Shown here in pieces: positions 1 through 12,900 of a DNA stretch of 64,000 nucleotides. Position 1 is the stretch's first letter. Each line of letters opens with the position of its first letter. The stretch covers positions 243,841-307,840 of the forward strand of contig NW_003114462.1 in the NCBI RefSeq assembly GCF_000003605.2. Direction: 5' to 3'. Below the pieces are notes generated by a model. That model saw only the letters and a list, made by a program, of their open reading frames with translations. It was not told where the DNA came from and did no database searches. The translations under genes and the position numbers were made by a program. Origin of the DNA: Saccoglossus kowalevskii. Lineage: Eukaryota; Hemichordata; Enteropneusta; Harrimaniidae.

Positions 1-123
1 AGGGGAAGACGTGTAGTGGCGTGAAGCTAGGCGATTAGGTGCCGTACGCGAGCGCCGGTTCGAGTCACGCACGCAGTACGTATTTACTATAATTAGACAT
101 AGTCTTTACCTTGCCGTTTATTC
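1..123 (+). repeat. tRNA-derived SINE, copy 1 (cut by window start)
   Basis: Positions 1-123 repeat almost exactly at 369-491. This copy contains the pol III B-box-like GGTTCGAGTC at 57-66. The A box would lie just left of the window. Everything after 123 differs from the second copy, so 123 is the 3' end of the shared unit. Confidence 0.6.
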
Positions 124-353
124 GGTGTTATTTGCTTACTTTACTTCCTATGTCGACAGCAACTATGAGTTTAAAATTATTTCTCAGTACTTATTCACTG
201 TTACAATACTGTACCATTACTTTCACCATCCTACTACAGCCAGATCTGAAGGCCTTTGCCGCATTCTGGCCATGCTGTGTGGCGCGTATCGCGTGGACGG
301 GTTTCATGTTCTCTGCACGTAATAAGCTCGGTTATTAAGCATCCTTTTTTGGG

Positions 354-491
354 GATGCCCGGTGGCCGAGGGGAAGACGTGTAGTGGCGTGAAGCTAGGC
401 GATTAGGTGCCGTACGCGAGCGCCGGTTCGAGTCACGCACGCAGTACGTATTTACTATAATTAGACATAGTCTTTACCTTGCCGTTTATTC
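354..491 (+). repeat. tRNA-derived SINE, copy 2
   Basis: This copy has an A-box-like TGGCCGAGGGG at 363-373 and a B-box-like GGTTCGAGTC at 425-434. That is the arrangement and sequence of a Ser/Leu-type tRNA head with a long variable region. The T-arm pairing is poor, so it is not a working tRNA. The 3' body (435-491) is shared with copy 1 at 67-123. No poly-A tail or clear target duplication was found. The family is unnamed; the SINE call rests on the two boxes plus two copies. Confidence 0.6.
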
Positions 492-2292
492 TTTGATAAT
501 TACATATGTGCCTTTCTAACTAGATTTAAAATATTGCGAGATAACCTCTACAATTAGGTGAAATGAACATATGACGTCATCCACGCGTGACTTGCCAATG
601 TGCTACGCCACCGTGACGTCTTATCTAGTTTGGACTGCATAATGGCGAAAATTCGACAGAGTGCTTTGAATTTGTTACTGACGTCTTTAATATTGAATGA
701 ATAATTCCTCGCAGTCAAGAATCTTAGCCACAGTTCTTTTACACGTTTTTATGCCCATGATGTAAACTACCATATAAAGCAAATTGCAGTGTTTTTGCAG
801 AAACTTTCTCCAAATCATGAATTATATTCTCAATTTCCCTTTTAAAAATAACTGACCACAAAACAAGTGTTAGCACAGAATAGAATTCGAGCGGAAAAGA
901 ACCCCAGCTACGCTTACAGTATGCATACAAATCATATATTTGTACAGACTGATTTTGTTTTCATTCTTTTTAAATGCAGCCACTCATTCACTCGTGTTGT
1001 ATACAATACTATGTGGTTTCACGTAATGAGTGCGGTCTCTAACGAGCAATAATAGAACGTATTTCCGTCTACGTCGTTCGATAGCGATTTAATAGGTCTT
1101 TTCATTTCACGATTTTGTTTCGATTTATTCGTATCGATTTTAATAAGGCTGCAAGTGTCTAATAATTTAGACATCTAGCTTGTCAGTAAGATTCCAACAC
1201 CAAATCGTGCATATGACCAAGAAACTGGATGCAAAGACGCCGTGCGGTTAGTTAGGTAGATCTCATAGTTAAGTACTTGTGTTCTGTACTTGTGTACTTG
1301 ATTAGGTTATCGGTACGTAATTTTATTTTTAGAATACGACTTCATGTTTTCTCAGTTTTGTTTCTACCTGCTCTAATAAACCACCTGTCAATGCCACCCA
1401 TGATTTGGACTCGGGTTTGGTTGCATTTGTGCATTTACTCTTTTAAAAAACATTAATCTGTAAAATATATTATTATATTATTCTTTTATTTTATTTTCTA
1501 TTATTTTGAATTGTCACACAATGATGTGAGGAGTGGCATAAACAGTTTGGTTATGTAAATTAGCATTTTCTACCGCCAATATTTAAGAAAATTATAAGTG
1601 ATGTAAGTCAGCATTGCAGTTAGTTGTCTGAAATTGTCGCACATTTTTCTTATATATATTCGCTAATATATTGTATCTCTGATATTGTATAACATTTCAG
1701 GAATGAAATAGATCACCATTTCTTTGAAAGTAACATGGTAACAACTGGATACTTCGTTACCACTAGCAATTCACGATTGTCCGAGGCCGTTTCGAGCTAT
1801 TTGTTGGCAAGTTTAAGTGGTTAACGAATTTGCCTGCAATGGCGAGGAACAACGCCGTATGAGCGATTTCGAATCTTGTTTTGCGTGTTGTTGTGCGAGT
1901 TTTCTTTTGCCTGTGAATATTATCTTTCCATATATGTATGTATGTATTATATAAAGCTCTATTGTGTTGCAAAAAACACAGCAACGTTCGTCGTAGTTTC
2001 CACCCATGAAATTTAGCAAGGCTTGTGTACTTTGTTCCAGGTGAGAAATGAATGGTAATTCGCATTCCATTTTATGAGGCCGGACGTTGAATTGAGTTAA
2101 ATGTACGATTGTTTCAAGTATAAGATGCTAGAAAGTCGAATTGTTTTCATTTTTGTTGTTAGAATCATGACATATAAGCCCCTGCTGTATCATGATAAGC
2201 ATTGCGCCTTCAGTTCGTAGCGAAAATCAGAAAAAGCCAATATTTGATTTGAATACCGTTTAAACGCACAGATACGGAGATATTGTCTTTTA
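492..2292. other. no gene recognised
   Basis: AT-rich DNA with short chance frames only. The longest, on the minus strand around 1763-2070, resembles nothing known and has no convincing splice context. Confidence 0.5.
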
Positions 2293-3404
2293 AAAATGGA
2301 GGATTGTCTGATAACCGTTCACAGGTAGTTGTTGGCGGCTTCAATGGCGATGGCGATATAATCTCATGGATGCGATGACATTAGCAAAGATATCCCATAG
2401 CGGTAAAACAGCACAACACCAGGCTGATTGATGGTTGATTTTATCATTACTTAACAATTCATTGTATCTAGCTAATACAAGCAATATGATTTTCACGTAC
2501 GGAATGATGAGAAAACTTAGTACAGAGTACATACAATGTCAACAACCATAATTTATAACAACTATACATCCGTTGCACACTGAATATTGATTTTACAATT
2601 AACGAATGCACTAAATTGCGTAACTTGGGGACCGGGCGTCTCTAAGAAATGTAAATCCCCTACATTACACAGCTGTACAAATATACAATGCAAAACATCA
2701 ACATACACAATTACAGATTTAAAATGACTATATAATTAGACCATTACAGTAATACTATATTTCTAAATTCCAGTTCCTGGAAGAGCCTATCCATTGTATC
2801 GTTCTAATGTTTGCCATTCCCGGAAAATCAAACTTCATTTTCAATTTTTAATATTTTAATAAGGAATGCAAAATAGGTGCTGACTGTTTTCATGGAACGT
2901 GTGACGTACAGGAAAATTTATATGCGATCCTGAATGGAGTAAAGAGGTCAGCGCATTGTTTTCGAAGCTGAGATGTCATTGACGTCATGTCTTTTTAACC
3001 AATGAAATCATGACACGTGTCAAAACTAGAGCATTGTATCAGTATTCGGAATATTCTCATGTTCGTGAAAAGTCAAATAAGAGCATTCTCTTCATACGAA
3101 ACAGAAACACCTGAACATGTGTACCACAAGAACAAGTAACGTAAACCAGCCAAGATCCAAATTCGGTTAACTAGTTGTTTTAACTCGCGTTTGCTGGGAG
3201 TGTGTGATTTGCTGTGGATTTTTGAACAGAAGTGTACACATTTAGATTTGTTTGTGGACGGAATGACAATTATATAGAAAACTAATTAGTGTAACGATAG
3301 CGGTGACACATACTGGAAAAGTTCAGGGACACATTTTGGTGATTTACACCTTGGGCAATATATATTGACTGAATGATTGTATTTGCAATTATTTACAGTT
3401 TTTC

Positions 3405-3442
<38 letters not shown>

Positions 3443-3965
3443 TTTTTTTGTGCCAGGCGACAGTTCCGGACATTAAGTGTCTTAATTTCTTTATACGTCA
3501 CGATATTAACGTTAAACGTCAACATTTCGTGAGTGTTCGAAAAATACTGCATGTATCTGGCAAAATAAGGATTTCAGACTCGATAATAATATTTACTCAC
3601 ATGGTTCATTGATAATAAATCATAATAACGCTAACTGAAGTATTATTTTGAGAGTCATGCACAATCATCATAAATTTGAAAAAAAAAATATACCGAAAAA
3701 AAAATTCTATACCTGATATCACTTATTGGCAGAGTTGGTTGATATTCGTAAGTCAATTTAGAGTCATGAATATCCTATGACGTCACTGGTATCGAGGGCC
3801 TCTACAATACAAGGTGAACATCTAACTATGTCAATAATATATGCGTACAATGTTTTGTCTTATGGAATGTATAAATTATTTATTTTGCCTACATGAACAA
3901 CGTATTTATGGAATCTGCAATTGTGATGACCAGCCATAACCAGCAGACACTAGCACGCATGGTAT
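2293..3965 (+). pseudogene. decayed paralogue of the pentraxin-EGF-PAN genes
   Basis: Three eroded exon pieces lie in the same order as in genes A and B. Positions 2293-2373 match the end of the second pentraxin exon (reads VGGFNGDGDIISW; gene A has CGVNGDGDVFSW). Positions 2864-2950 match a type-I EGF exon (ECKIGADCFHGTC, then CDPEWSKE in another frame, so at least one frameshift). Positions 3865-3960 match a type-II EGF exon (shared GICNCDD stretch), and similarity to gene A continues into the intron upstream (from about 3832). Pieces of exons 1-2, most of exon 3 and the PAN exon were not found. This is a dead fragment of a former tandem copy. Confidence 0.7.
3408..3437 (+). repeat. poly-T tract
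   Basis: A run of about 28 T in the intron-like space of the decayed paralogue. It may be the reverse-strand tail of an old retroposon, but no body is recognisable beside it. Confidence 0.8.
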
Positions 3966-5982
3966 TATATTATAATATTAAAGCATTGTCAATACTATTA
4001 AATTAATGGCGTCATCACTGCAGGTTACTCGCCATAATGGATTCTATTTAACTGCGGCTAGACCCGGAACCATTTCGCCAGCAACAGTTCATTAAATCAG
4101 CATCACCTCCACAATATGAGTTCCCACTTCAAACTGTCGACGAATTAAACAAAACATCGAAACCCGAAGTCATGTGCTGTGACGGAGGTACTACCGCACT
4201 AGGACATTTCTGTCTTTTCCACTTTTAAAATTAGTTTCAGGAGCGTTGATTATGAAAATACATTTAAAGAAATAAAAATAAGAAAAATTAGTAAAGACAG
4301 ATTTAGTTTGAAAACAAAAACTATTAGGGAGGCCAAGCCTTTGTTTGATTTGTTAGTGAATTTGTGTGAGAAATTTGCTGATTAAAATTTTCTCAAACTT
4401 TACAAGGAATTATGCTAATGCAAAATATCTTTCAAATTATTGATTGGTCATATGGTTCTTTTTTAGTTAAACCGGAAGGGGTCATTAAAATCCTTTATTC
4501 GTATATGGACTTTCTATTTCACGAGCTTCCCCACAATGTTAGATATTCCAAATAAATAATTAATTAAAAACACATTTTCGATCAGTCACGCAATTTTGCA
4601 ACCATCTTGAGTTGTTTATCCAGATGTTTGGCTTGTAGAATTTGTCAATGTGGTCCTTATGAAAACAATGAAGTTGAATACTTATGTGGTTAGACTGAAC
4701 TTTTGAATTTTCAAACAAAATGGCCAAAAACATGTTCATATGTGTAACGTTAAGGGCCCAACTGATATATTCAAAAATGATTTTGAGTAATAACCTGGTT
4801 TGACTGACATTTTGAATTGTTTTGAACACGATTCATCCATCATTTTAGATTGTGTACACGAATAGGCAACCGTTCAAGCATTTTGTTTAAAATGCTTAAT
4901 TTCCCACATGCGCTGGAAATACGGGATCTACTGCATATAACAATCAATCGCATACATTCAGCTCATACTTCCAATCTACTTTAATTTCACAAACTTCCCA
5001 ACCAAATGATCTGACACTTGAATTTCGTTTTACTGTCTTTTCTCCGTGGTATTGTTTGTTTATCGCAACTTGTAGTTTATGCACAATGAGACACCATATG
5101 TTCAAACAATTCGAAACTTCGGAATACAAATAGTTAAGTTGCAACGGCAATTATTTGTTGTACTTCAATTATTTCACTTTCACTTTTCACTCAATTTCAC
5201 TTTTCTTCACCAATGAAATATTTACACCTACACGTAATACGAGTCCGAAATATATTTCCATAATGGAAGATCACGTATTTACTCGTATAAAGTTTCCCCT
5301 GCTGTGTCAATTCGATTATAAGGCAATAAGTGTTTTCACACTAACTGCGTATCGTTTTCCCACAGAGCAAACCGTAATTTCAAGACCTTTGAGGAATACC
5401 TAACTAAAAATAAATGTTTTCAGAACACTAGACCCATATTAATGTTAAATATGCAAATTGCTAACTTCGCTCTCATGACAAATCATATTGAATACATATG
5501 TCTAGACTTAGCTAAAGCAATTTCCATTCCCTCTTCCTGTATGAATTATGTATTCATGAACGCTCAAAAATGTGAAATAATCGAAATTATGAAGCAAAAT
5601 AAATATTTTCAAGTTATATTTTTGTTTTGACAGCATCCCTGTGTGTGCCTACAATTACACACGGTTTAATTATTAGCAATCTATTAATATTCGATAACGA
5701 AACTGTGTAGCATGTGCATATTTCATGATTAAATGTGAGTTACATCTTTTAAGTATTATTTATTTCATAGTATAATTAAATTGGTTCCAGGTTGTAACTC
5801 ATACAAGTGAACGATAAGTTTAAACAGATATGATGCCTTACACACAATTTTCAACATGTTGAAAAACCATCAGGTTTAATACTGGTTCTCCTGTCGATTT
5901 CAATCATGATGGGTGGACACGCTAACCATGTTGCCACACATCATGCGATCATCAGCTTAAATATTGAAGTACTGCAAGCGGA
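3966..5982. other. no gene recognised
   Basis: AT-rich sequence with no domain-bearing frame. I looked for a PAN exon that would complete the relic ending at 3965 and did not find one. Confidence 0.5.
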
Positions 5983-6628
5983 TTTAGCACGAGACATTGT
6001 ACAATTCACGACATATGTGTACTGTATATAGAGTGGAGTGTGCAACTTCATTTAAGTGTAATTCCGAGACATGGAAATACCGTTGGAACACAAATGTGAT
6101 ACATGATTATAGATGGATACATCAGCGATAGAGCAAATTCACAAACGCATTTTAGCCCTGTGAGGTTTGTTTGAATAGTTTGTTGTTGGCGGCAACGTTG
6201 ATATATGTAAAATCGTCTCAACTTACAGAATAACTAAGAAATACAAATACCAATTAGCATTTTGAAGGTCGACAACATTTCTGGGTTTACGATCGATCTA
6301 TTTCATTTAGCACGAGACATTGTACAATTCACGACATATGTGTACTGTATATAGAGTGGAGTGTGCAACTTCATTTAAGTGTAATTCTGAGACATGGAAA
6401 TACCGTTGGAACACAAATGTGATACATGATTATAGATGGATACATCAGCGATAGAGCAAATTCACAAACGCATTTTAGCCCTGTGAGGTTTGTTTGAATA
6501 GTTTGTTGTTAGCGGCAAGGTTGATATATGTAAAATCGTCTCAACTTACAGAATTACTAAGAAATACAAATACCAATTAGCATTTTGAAGGTCGACAAAA
6601 TTTCTGGGTTTACGATCGATCTATTTCA
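5983..6628 (+). repeat. 323-bp tandem duplication, two copies
   Basis: Copy 1 is 5983-6305 and copy 2 is 6306-6628. They abut head to tail and differ at only a handful of positions (for example ttgttggcgg versus ttgttagcgg), so the duplication is recent. No open reading frame runs through the unit. Confidence 0.92.
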
Positions 6629-9600
6629 GACGGCAGTGTTTTTTTGTCGCCTGTTCCTATAAATGAATATAACGTGGTATTCGGTGCATTTTTACGATAG
6701 TTTGCACCATGGGAACAACAAATTTGGGTTTATTATTATTATTATTATTTTTATTCTTCAGAAGAGATCGATACAATGATTAGATGTAGATCTTGTTGCC
6801 ATGGAAAACAGAAACTGAAGTAGCAGTGTAATAAATTCCCACAAATAATGAGATAGACATGTTAAATAAAATGCAGGCGGACCAACTCGTCAGTGCTGTT
6901 AAAGAAAATCACCGTATTTGCACTTTACTACATATGATGGGAAACATCGATAGTAATTATTAGTGTATTACTTAAAGTTACCAGCGAACAGTTGGTAATA
7001 AAGAATGTAAACCACAGAAAACCTTACCGTGCACGCGTTTCAGTCGCCGTCCACGCATAATTATTTTAGTTGCCAGAATCGAATAGTTAAGTTGCAGGAC
7101 GACATTGGATAATGGTAACAGATACACACCCATGAATACCACTGTAAGTACGACTTCCAAACATTCCAATGTCATAGATTGTATACGTGATGTTTAACCA
7201 TGCAAAAGCAAACGCAGACACCGTTTCCTATTGAAAACGAAACGCAAACGACAAGCATTTGTTTTGAATATAAAGGCCTACAGTTTTAAAAAAGTGTTTT
7301 GTGTTGCTTAGTACTCAACGAGTTGATTGAAAGAGACTGTTAGTCAAATCATATTAAATTTAATATCACAGTAACACTTTCTTTCAACACGTATAAATTG
7401 AAATATGACGCCATTCTAAGATCGTTGCGAATCTGATTTGAGTGTATGGATGTAATGTAAAGTGACAGAGGTGATACATGAATTGATCCTAGTGTTCCAG
7501 TCTCTTATATTTGTAAACCCTCGTATTAGGTCTATTCATATTTCTTGTCATCGCTGCTCAAACCTGCTACAAATATGGCATGATGGTTATCTTAATGTGA
7601 ACTTATGTAATTTCCAAAACTATATCATTTGATTAAATGACCTGAACGTTATTGGTGTCTTAAATTTCCATTTATATCTTATTTGCATTTCGGGTCTGAC
7701 TCAGTATTCTTTTTATCAACATAAACCCTAAACATCATACATAAACACGTAAATTAACATGAGCAGAGTCATTAAATCGATTTCAGTTGCAAGGTAGAGA
7801 CTAAGTCGTACGGTGTTTTCAATGCAATGGTTTCACCTCACTCACTGACACACTCACACATCACCAAACAACACACTCACACTGCTCATTGACTGTTCAC
7901 ATTTCTGTAGACAGAAAATATCTTTTTGAAATACCAAATTGCAAATAAAAGAGGAATTAGAAATGGGAAAAGAAATTATTTTAGTGATTCCAGTCTGTTG
8001 ATTACGCAAAATACTTTATTATAACTATTCATATGCAAATGTGCTGACTTGCCTCAAGCAATTCAAATTGCTTCCTTCCTCCATTCCAGGGAGAGTGACC
8101 TCAATCAAGCATGAAAATTTGGTCCACACATCACCATTCAATCGCAAATGGGGTTGTTAATCTAAATATAACAATAATAGCTATATTTATTTACAGCTAG
8201 TAGACGTCCAATACACTACACGTAACAGTAAAGCCTGTGGATAGTGTATGAGTGAGTTGAGTCATGCTTATGTCGTTTTAGCAGATATCAAGTAAGTAAT
8301 CTTTTTTTCTAAAATCTAACTGAATTTTCTGAAATGTCTAGAGAAATCAAATGAGATGAAGTAAATGAAAACAATAATTTCAGTCACATATAATATTGCC
8401 AAATATTTATATAATGATCGTCATCGTCATATGAAAATAGCATTGTGATCGAACACAAACATCTTCAGACATTACAAATGGTGCTCTAAATGTGCATTTG
8501 TTACTAAATTTATACGTGAAGATGGACTCGCCATTGTGTGGAGGCATACTAACTGATGGTAGGGGTCGATTGCAATTTTTTGGTTTTCAACATCAAGTAG
8601 GATTTTACCACTACATTACAGTTGAGCGATACTTTAACCTTTTTTACATCGCTACCTGTAAATGATTTTTTTTTCATATTTAACGTCTTATATATTTTCG
8701 TTTCTCGACTTTTACAAGTTCGTGTGACCTTAACCGTACAAGAAAATTAAATTGGATGATTCTCTCTTGGTTTTAAATCCTGTTGATTTTATTTCGTTAG
8801 ATTAGATATGCTTTTTTATCATAATGATGTCTAAAATTGTTCTGTTTCGACGTAAATGCATAGTTGTTAAAAAAAATATCATTATTTTTAAACTGCATCA
8901 GGCCGCATCTGTTGAAAACATCAACACTGTATCAGCTTACACAGGTTGAAATTCTTCGACAAGAATGCATATAATTAATACAATATCACGTTTCTGTTTT
9001 CAATTGTCACACATATTAAATAATATGACTACATGATATATTGAGTGCAAGAAAGTATGACTCCCTTCTTCTTTATGCACCGGTAAAAATTCGTTCTCGT
9101 TCGGAGCTTCCTCAAGCAACTTTCCCTAGAGCTAATGTAACATTTATTACATTAGACTCCCTGAAAAACTCACCTATCATTATGGCAACAATTTTCACAG
9201 GGTCATGTGACAAATGAAGTGAATCACAGGGATTACCCATGACATATACATATACGTTTTTTTAATTACACGAACATGGTGCATATCATTCACACTTGTA
9301 CTAATTAGTGTCCACTATCTCTGTCAACCCATTACGGTAACTGTAACATTTATCTTGCTATAGTACCGTTTTTAAAAACTGCAAATAATTAGCATATGAT
9401 TAGTATTATTATGTGTCATTGTCTATTTTCATCGGGAACGATATGCGACACTACTCAATCAAATTACGATTAGGGATGAAAAACTATAGTTAACCCAACA
9501 CAATGATATGGCTGAACTAAATTTTCTCATAATCCCCCATCATTAATGAATAATCATGGAACAAATCGCTACATATGTACGGATCTCTTATGTTGTGTGT

Positions 9601-9924
9601 TACATGTAATCCCACACGTCCATACAAAATAAAAAAAAGCTGTGGCCATACACGATTGCAGACAATATAAAACACTCGAACATAGAGTAGTTATATAATA
9701 TATCAATTTTTGATATTACCACTTACGTAATATAAGACTAAAAATGCTAATATCAATTCAATGTTTGTTTGATCAGAACAGAGTGTACGTGTTGATAAGG
9801 AGAACGCGTCGTAACTGATTGCCATAAATCTGAGCTTGATTCCGATTGATATATTTTGGTCCTTGTACAGAGCAGTACAAAGAGAAGCGATAACCACTGT
9901 ACCAAGCATTGCTAGTATTTCATC
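6629..9924. other. intergenic; 5' flank of gene A
   Basis: Contains an ATT microsatellite (about 6731-6750) and a CACTCACA-type simple repeat (about 7836-7895). No coding exon was recognised. The stretch before 9925 should hold the gene A promoter; a TATA-like aatataaaa lies at about 9663, but its role is untested. Confidence 0.5.
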
Positions 9925-12900
9925 ATGAACGGCTGCTTTTGTGGATTAGTATTGTTTTTCTATTTCCTACAGTCGGGTGAGTAAGTTCTTTTTTTCACTT
10001 TTGCTTTCCGTAATTGAACTTCCATTATTGGCTTTCTTTTCAACTGTTTGATTTCATTGATTTGATTGCAGTGGGTGGGTATCAAACAAGCTTAAAAGAC
10101 AAGAAGGTTTCCGCCAATTATAATACGTACGTCGACATTACAGGCCCCGCCACATTTCCTGACATCAACGAGGTGTCTATGTGCTACTGGACCATCACAA
10201 CATGTATCAATGAACACGCAATAATCTCCTATGCATCACCAGTTAATACCAACGAGTTCTTCGTCTGGATAACGCCGGTGAATAAACAAGGACGAATTCG
10301 AATGGCAGAGTCTATGTCTCATAACGTAGATTTAAGCCTAGACGCGAACTGGCATCATGTATGTGTCACATGGAAGTCAAATGACGGCGAATGGCAAGTA
10401 TACGAGGATGGTGTGCTCCGAAATTCAGGTAACAGTCTTAAAAGTGGAGCTACAATAAGTGGAGGCGGGGTTCTGATTGCCGGTCAGGAACAAGATACTT
10501 TAGGTGGAGGTTTTGATGTAAATCAAGCATTTGCGGGTACTCTGACTGGTGTATATATATATGATCACGTTATCGGTGCATCTATTGTTGAGAAGATGGC
10601 AATGTGTTCTCGTTTTGGTACTGGTAACATTTTCTCTTGGATTGACGACGTGGCGGATGTCTATAACGAGATTGGTTTGGAGATGATGGACGAGTGTGGT
10701 GAGTATTGGGTAATTGAGAAGAATTGTGCACCGTGTGCATGTAACCATTCTTTCTGCAACAAATTACATATAAAATTATATATCATTTCCGAAATATCTT
10801 GTTACATTTATATTCAATTATAAATGTCTATACAAACATACAAAACTGGATTTCAATAGATGGCGCCCCCATAGACCGGTCGAACCTTGCTGCCATTGTT
10901 TTTCCATTTTCAAGCGATTTATTGCACAACGCTACCAGCTATGACGTATTTATTACGCTTTCAGTGTCTATATTTCGGCGGGAAATATTTTATTAAAAAT
11001 AAAAATCGGAGATAAAAATCGATAGTTCATTGCTTTATAGATAGATATTGCTTCATTTATTTGTTCAGCTGTCGGGATATACAGTTATTATTATAATATA
11101 CCCGTCATTTTTATTTACATGTTATCACATTTCAAGTGAACCTTATTAACTTAGCTGAGAGCATTACCGTATTATTTCTTTCAGACACGGCGTATAGCGT
11201 TGTAGACAAACATATTGGTTTCAATGGAATCACGTACGGTGACGTAACAGCCAGTGTGTCTATGCCGTCCTTGTCTGCGTTTACCATTTGTGTATGGGCG
11301 ACGTACTACAGTTGGCATGAATACAGTCTCTTCTCGTATGCATTACCAGACGAAATGAACGTTATTCTTTTTCACGTGTATCCATATCAAAATATATATA
11401 TTATGCTAAAATCCACGATTTCAACGTCAATTTCAACGTCAATCATAATAGGCAAATGGTATCATGTATGTATGTCCTGGGAATCCGCAACTGGTGTCTG
11501 GCATGTTTATAAAGATGGCGTTTTCCAAGATTCTGGCATCATTTCCGCCGATAGCATACCAGGAGGGGGAAGACTCGTCATCGGACAAATGCAATTATCT
11601 TTTGGTGGCACTTTCAGTGCAAATCCATTTCAAGGATACATTTCATCATTCAACATATGGGACAGTGTTTTGACAATGGAAGACATTGAGCAAGTGGCGA
11701 TATGTGGTGTTAATGGTGATGGCGATGTTTTCTCATGGACGTCGAGCAACTTGGTTGTCCAGTACCAAATTGCTATAGCCGCAAAACCATATTGCGGTAA
11801 GAATGACAACTGTCATTTAAATGTCACTTCTAAAAACATGTTAGGGAATTTCAACTTAGGCTAAAACAATTGATTGGATCATTAAAGCTAAGGAGTCGTC
11901 ACCTGCCCTGCGCATGCGTCATATGGCCATAGCGTGTCATTGTTTACAAACAAGCGTCTACCTATGAGCCTTTGCGTTTGTATCGTGTGTTGTTATCGTC
12001 GCTTGGGACTCAATTCCCGTGCGTGCGCAGTAGACCCCCCCCCCCGCTTTAAGTATAGCCACAAATATTGGAGATGGAACATCAAGAATAACATTATAAA
12101 TGTGACAATTTATGAGAATAATTTTGACCCAGTTTTCGTTTTGCTCGACAATTCAGCAACGACTAACTTTGCCAGTTCAAAGTTACATGTGTGTATCTTA
12201 TTGCTACATTGTTTGCAAAGTAAATTAAGGGTGAATCTAAACAAATATAGAAAGAATGTTTGGCATCAGTTAGAATAATGTCCGCATAGAAATTACAGCG
12301 ATGCATACTAGTTGAGTTTGAAATCAAATTAATGAGGCTGTCATATTCAATCTGTTTTAGTTGATGATCGACATTAATGGTCACGTGCTCGTTTCGCCTC
12401 GTATTGAGCCTTCAATTGGCGATTTTGTCATGACGTCATTTTGGCTTGCATCATATCGCTAGGAGTTAATGTTGAGCATGCATGCATTTTATCACTGGCT
12501 ATGGATTTTCTTATTTGAATTCAGAATGCGATAGAGATGCTGAATGTGCTTATGGAATATGTGATGCTTTAGAGCTACAATGTATATGCCACTCTGGTTG
12601 GAGTAAAGACGCAGCCAACAAATGTACAGGTGTGTATATGTTCTATGGTGCAATTGACGCAATAAACGTGTGTCAACAAGAAATAAGATATTTCGACTTT
12701 CCTTTTACGTTTACTAACACTGTAAAATCTGTTTCAATTACATAAAAACATTATCATTCCCATAGAATGCACAACTGATTCTTCGTGTGTGAATGGTCAA
12801 TGCATTTCTGGAATATGTAACTGTAACAATACTGCATGGAGCTATAATGCCACAACACTAACGTGTATATCAGGTAAGTGATGAATTTGCTTGTGGTGAA

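Noticed and set aside
354-440. Functional tRNA gene
   Set aside because: The A and B boxes are present but T-arm pairing is broken and the unit is repeated with a non-tRNA tail; a SINE head fits better.
11880-12060. Possible MITE with TGCGCATGCG-like ends in gene A intron 3
   Set aside because: The inverted match is only about 10 bp and imperfect, with no target duplication.
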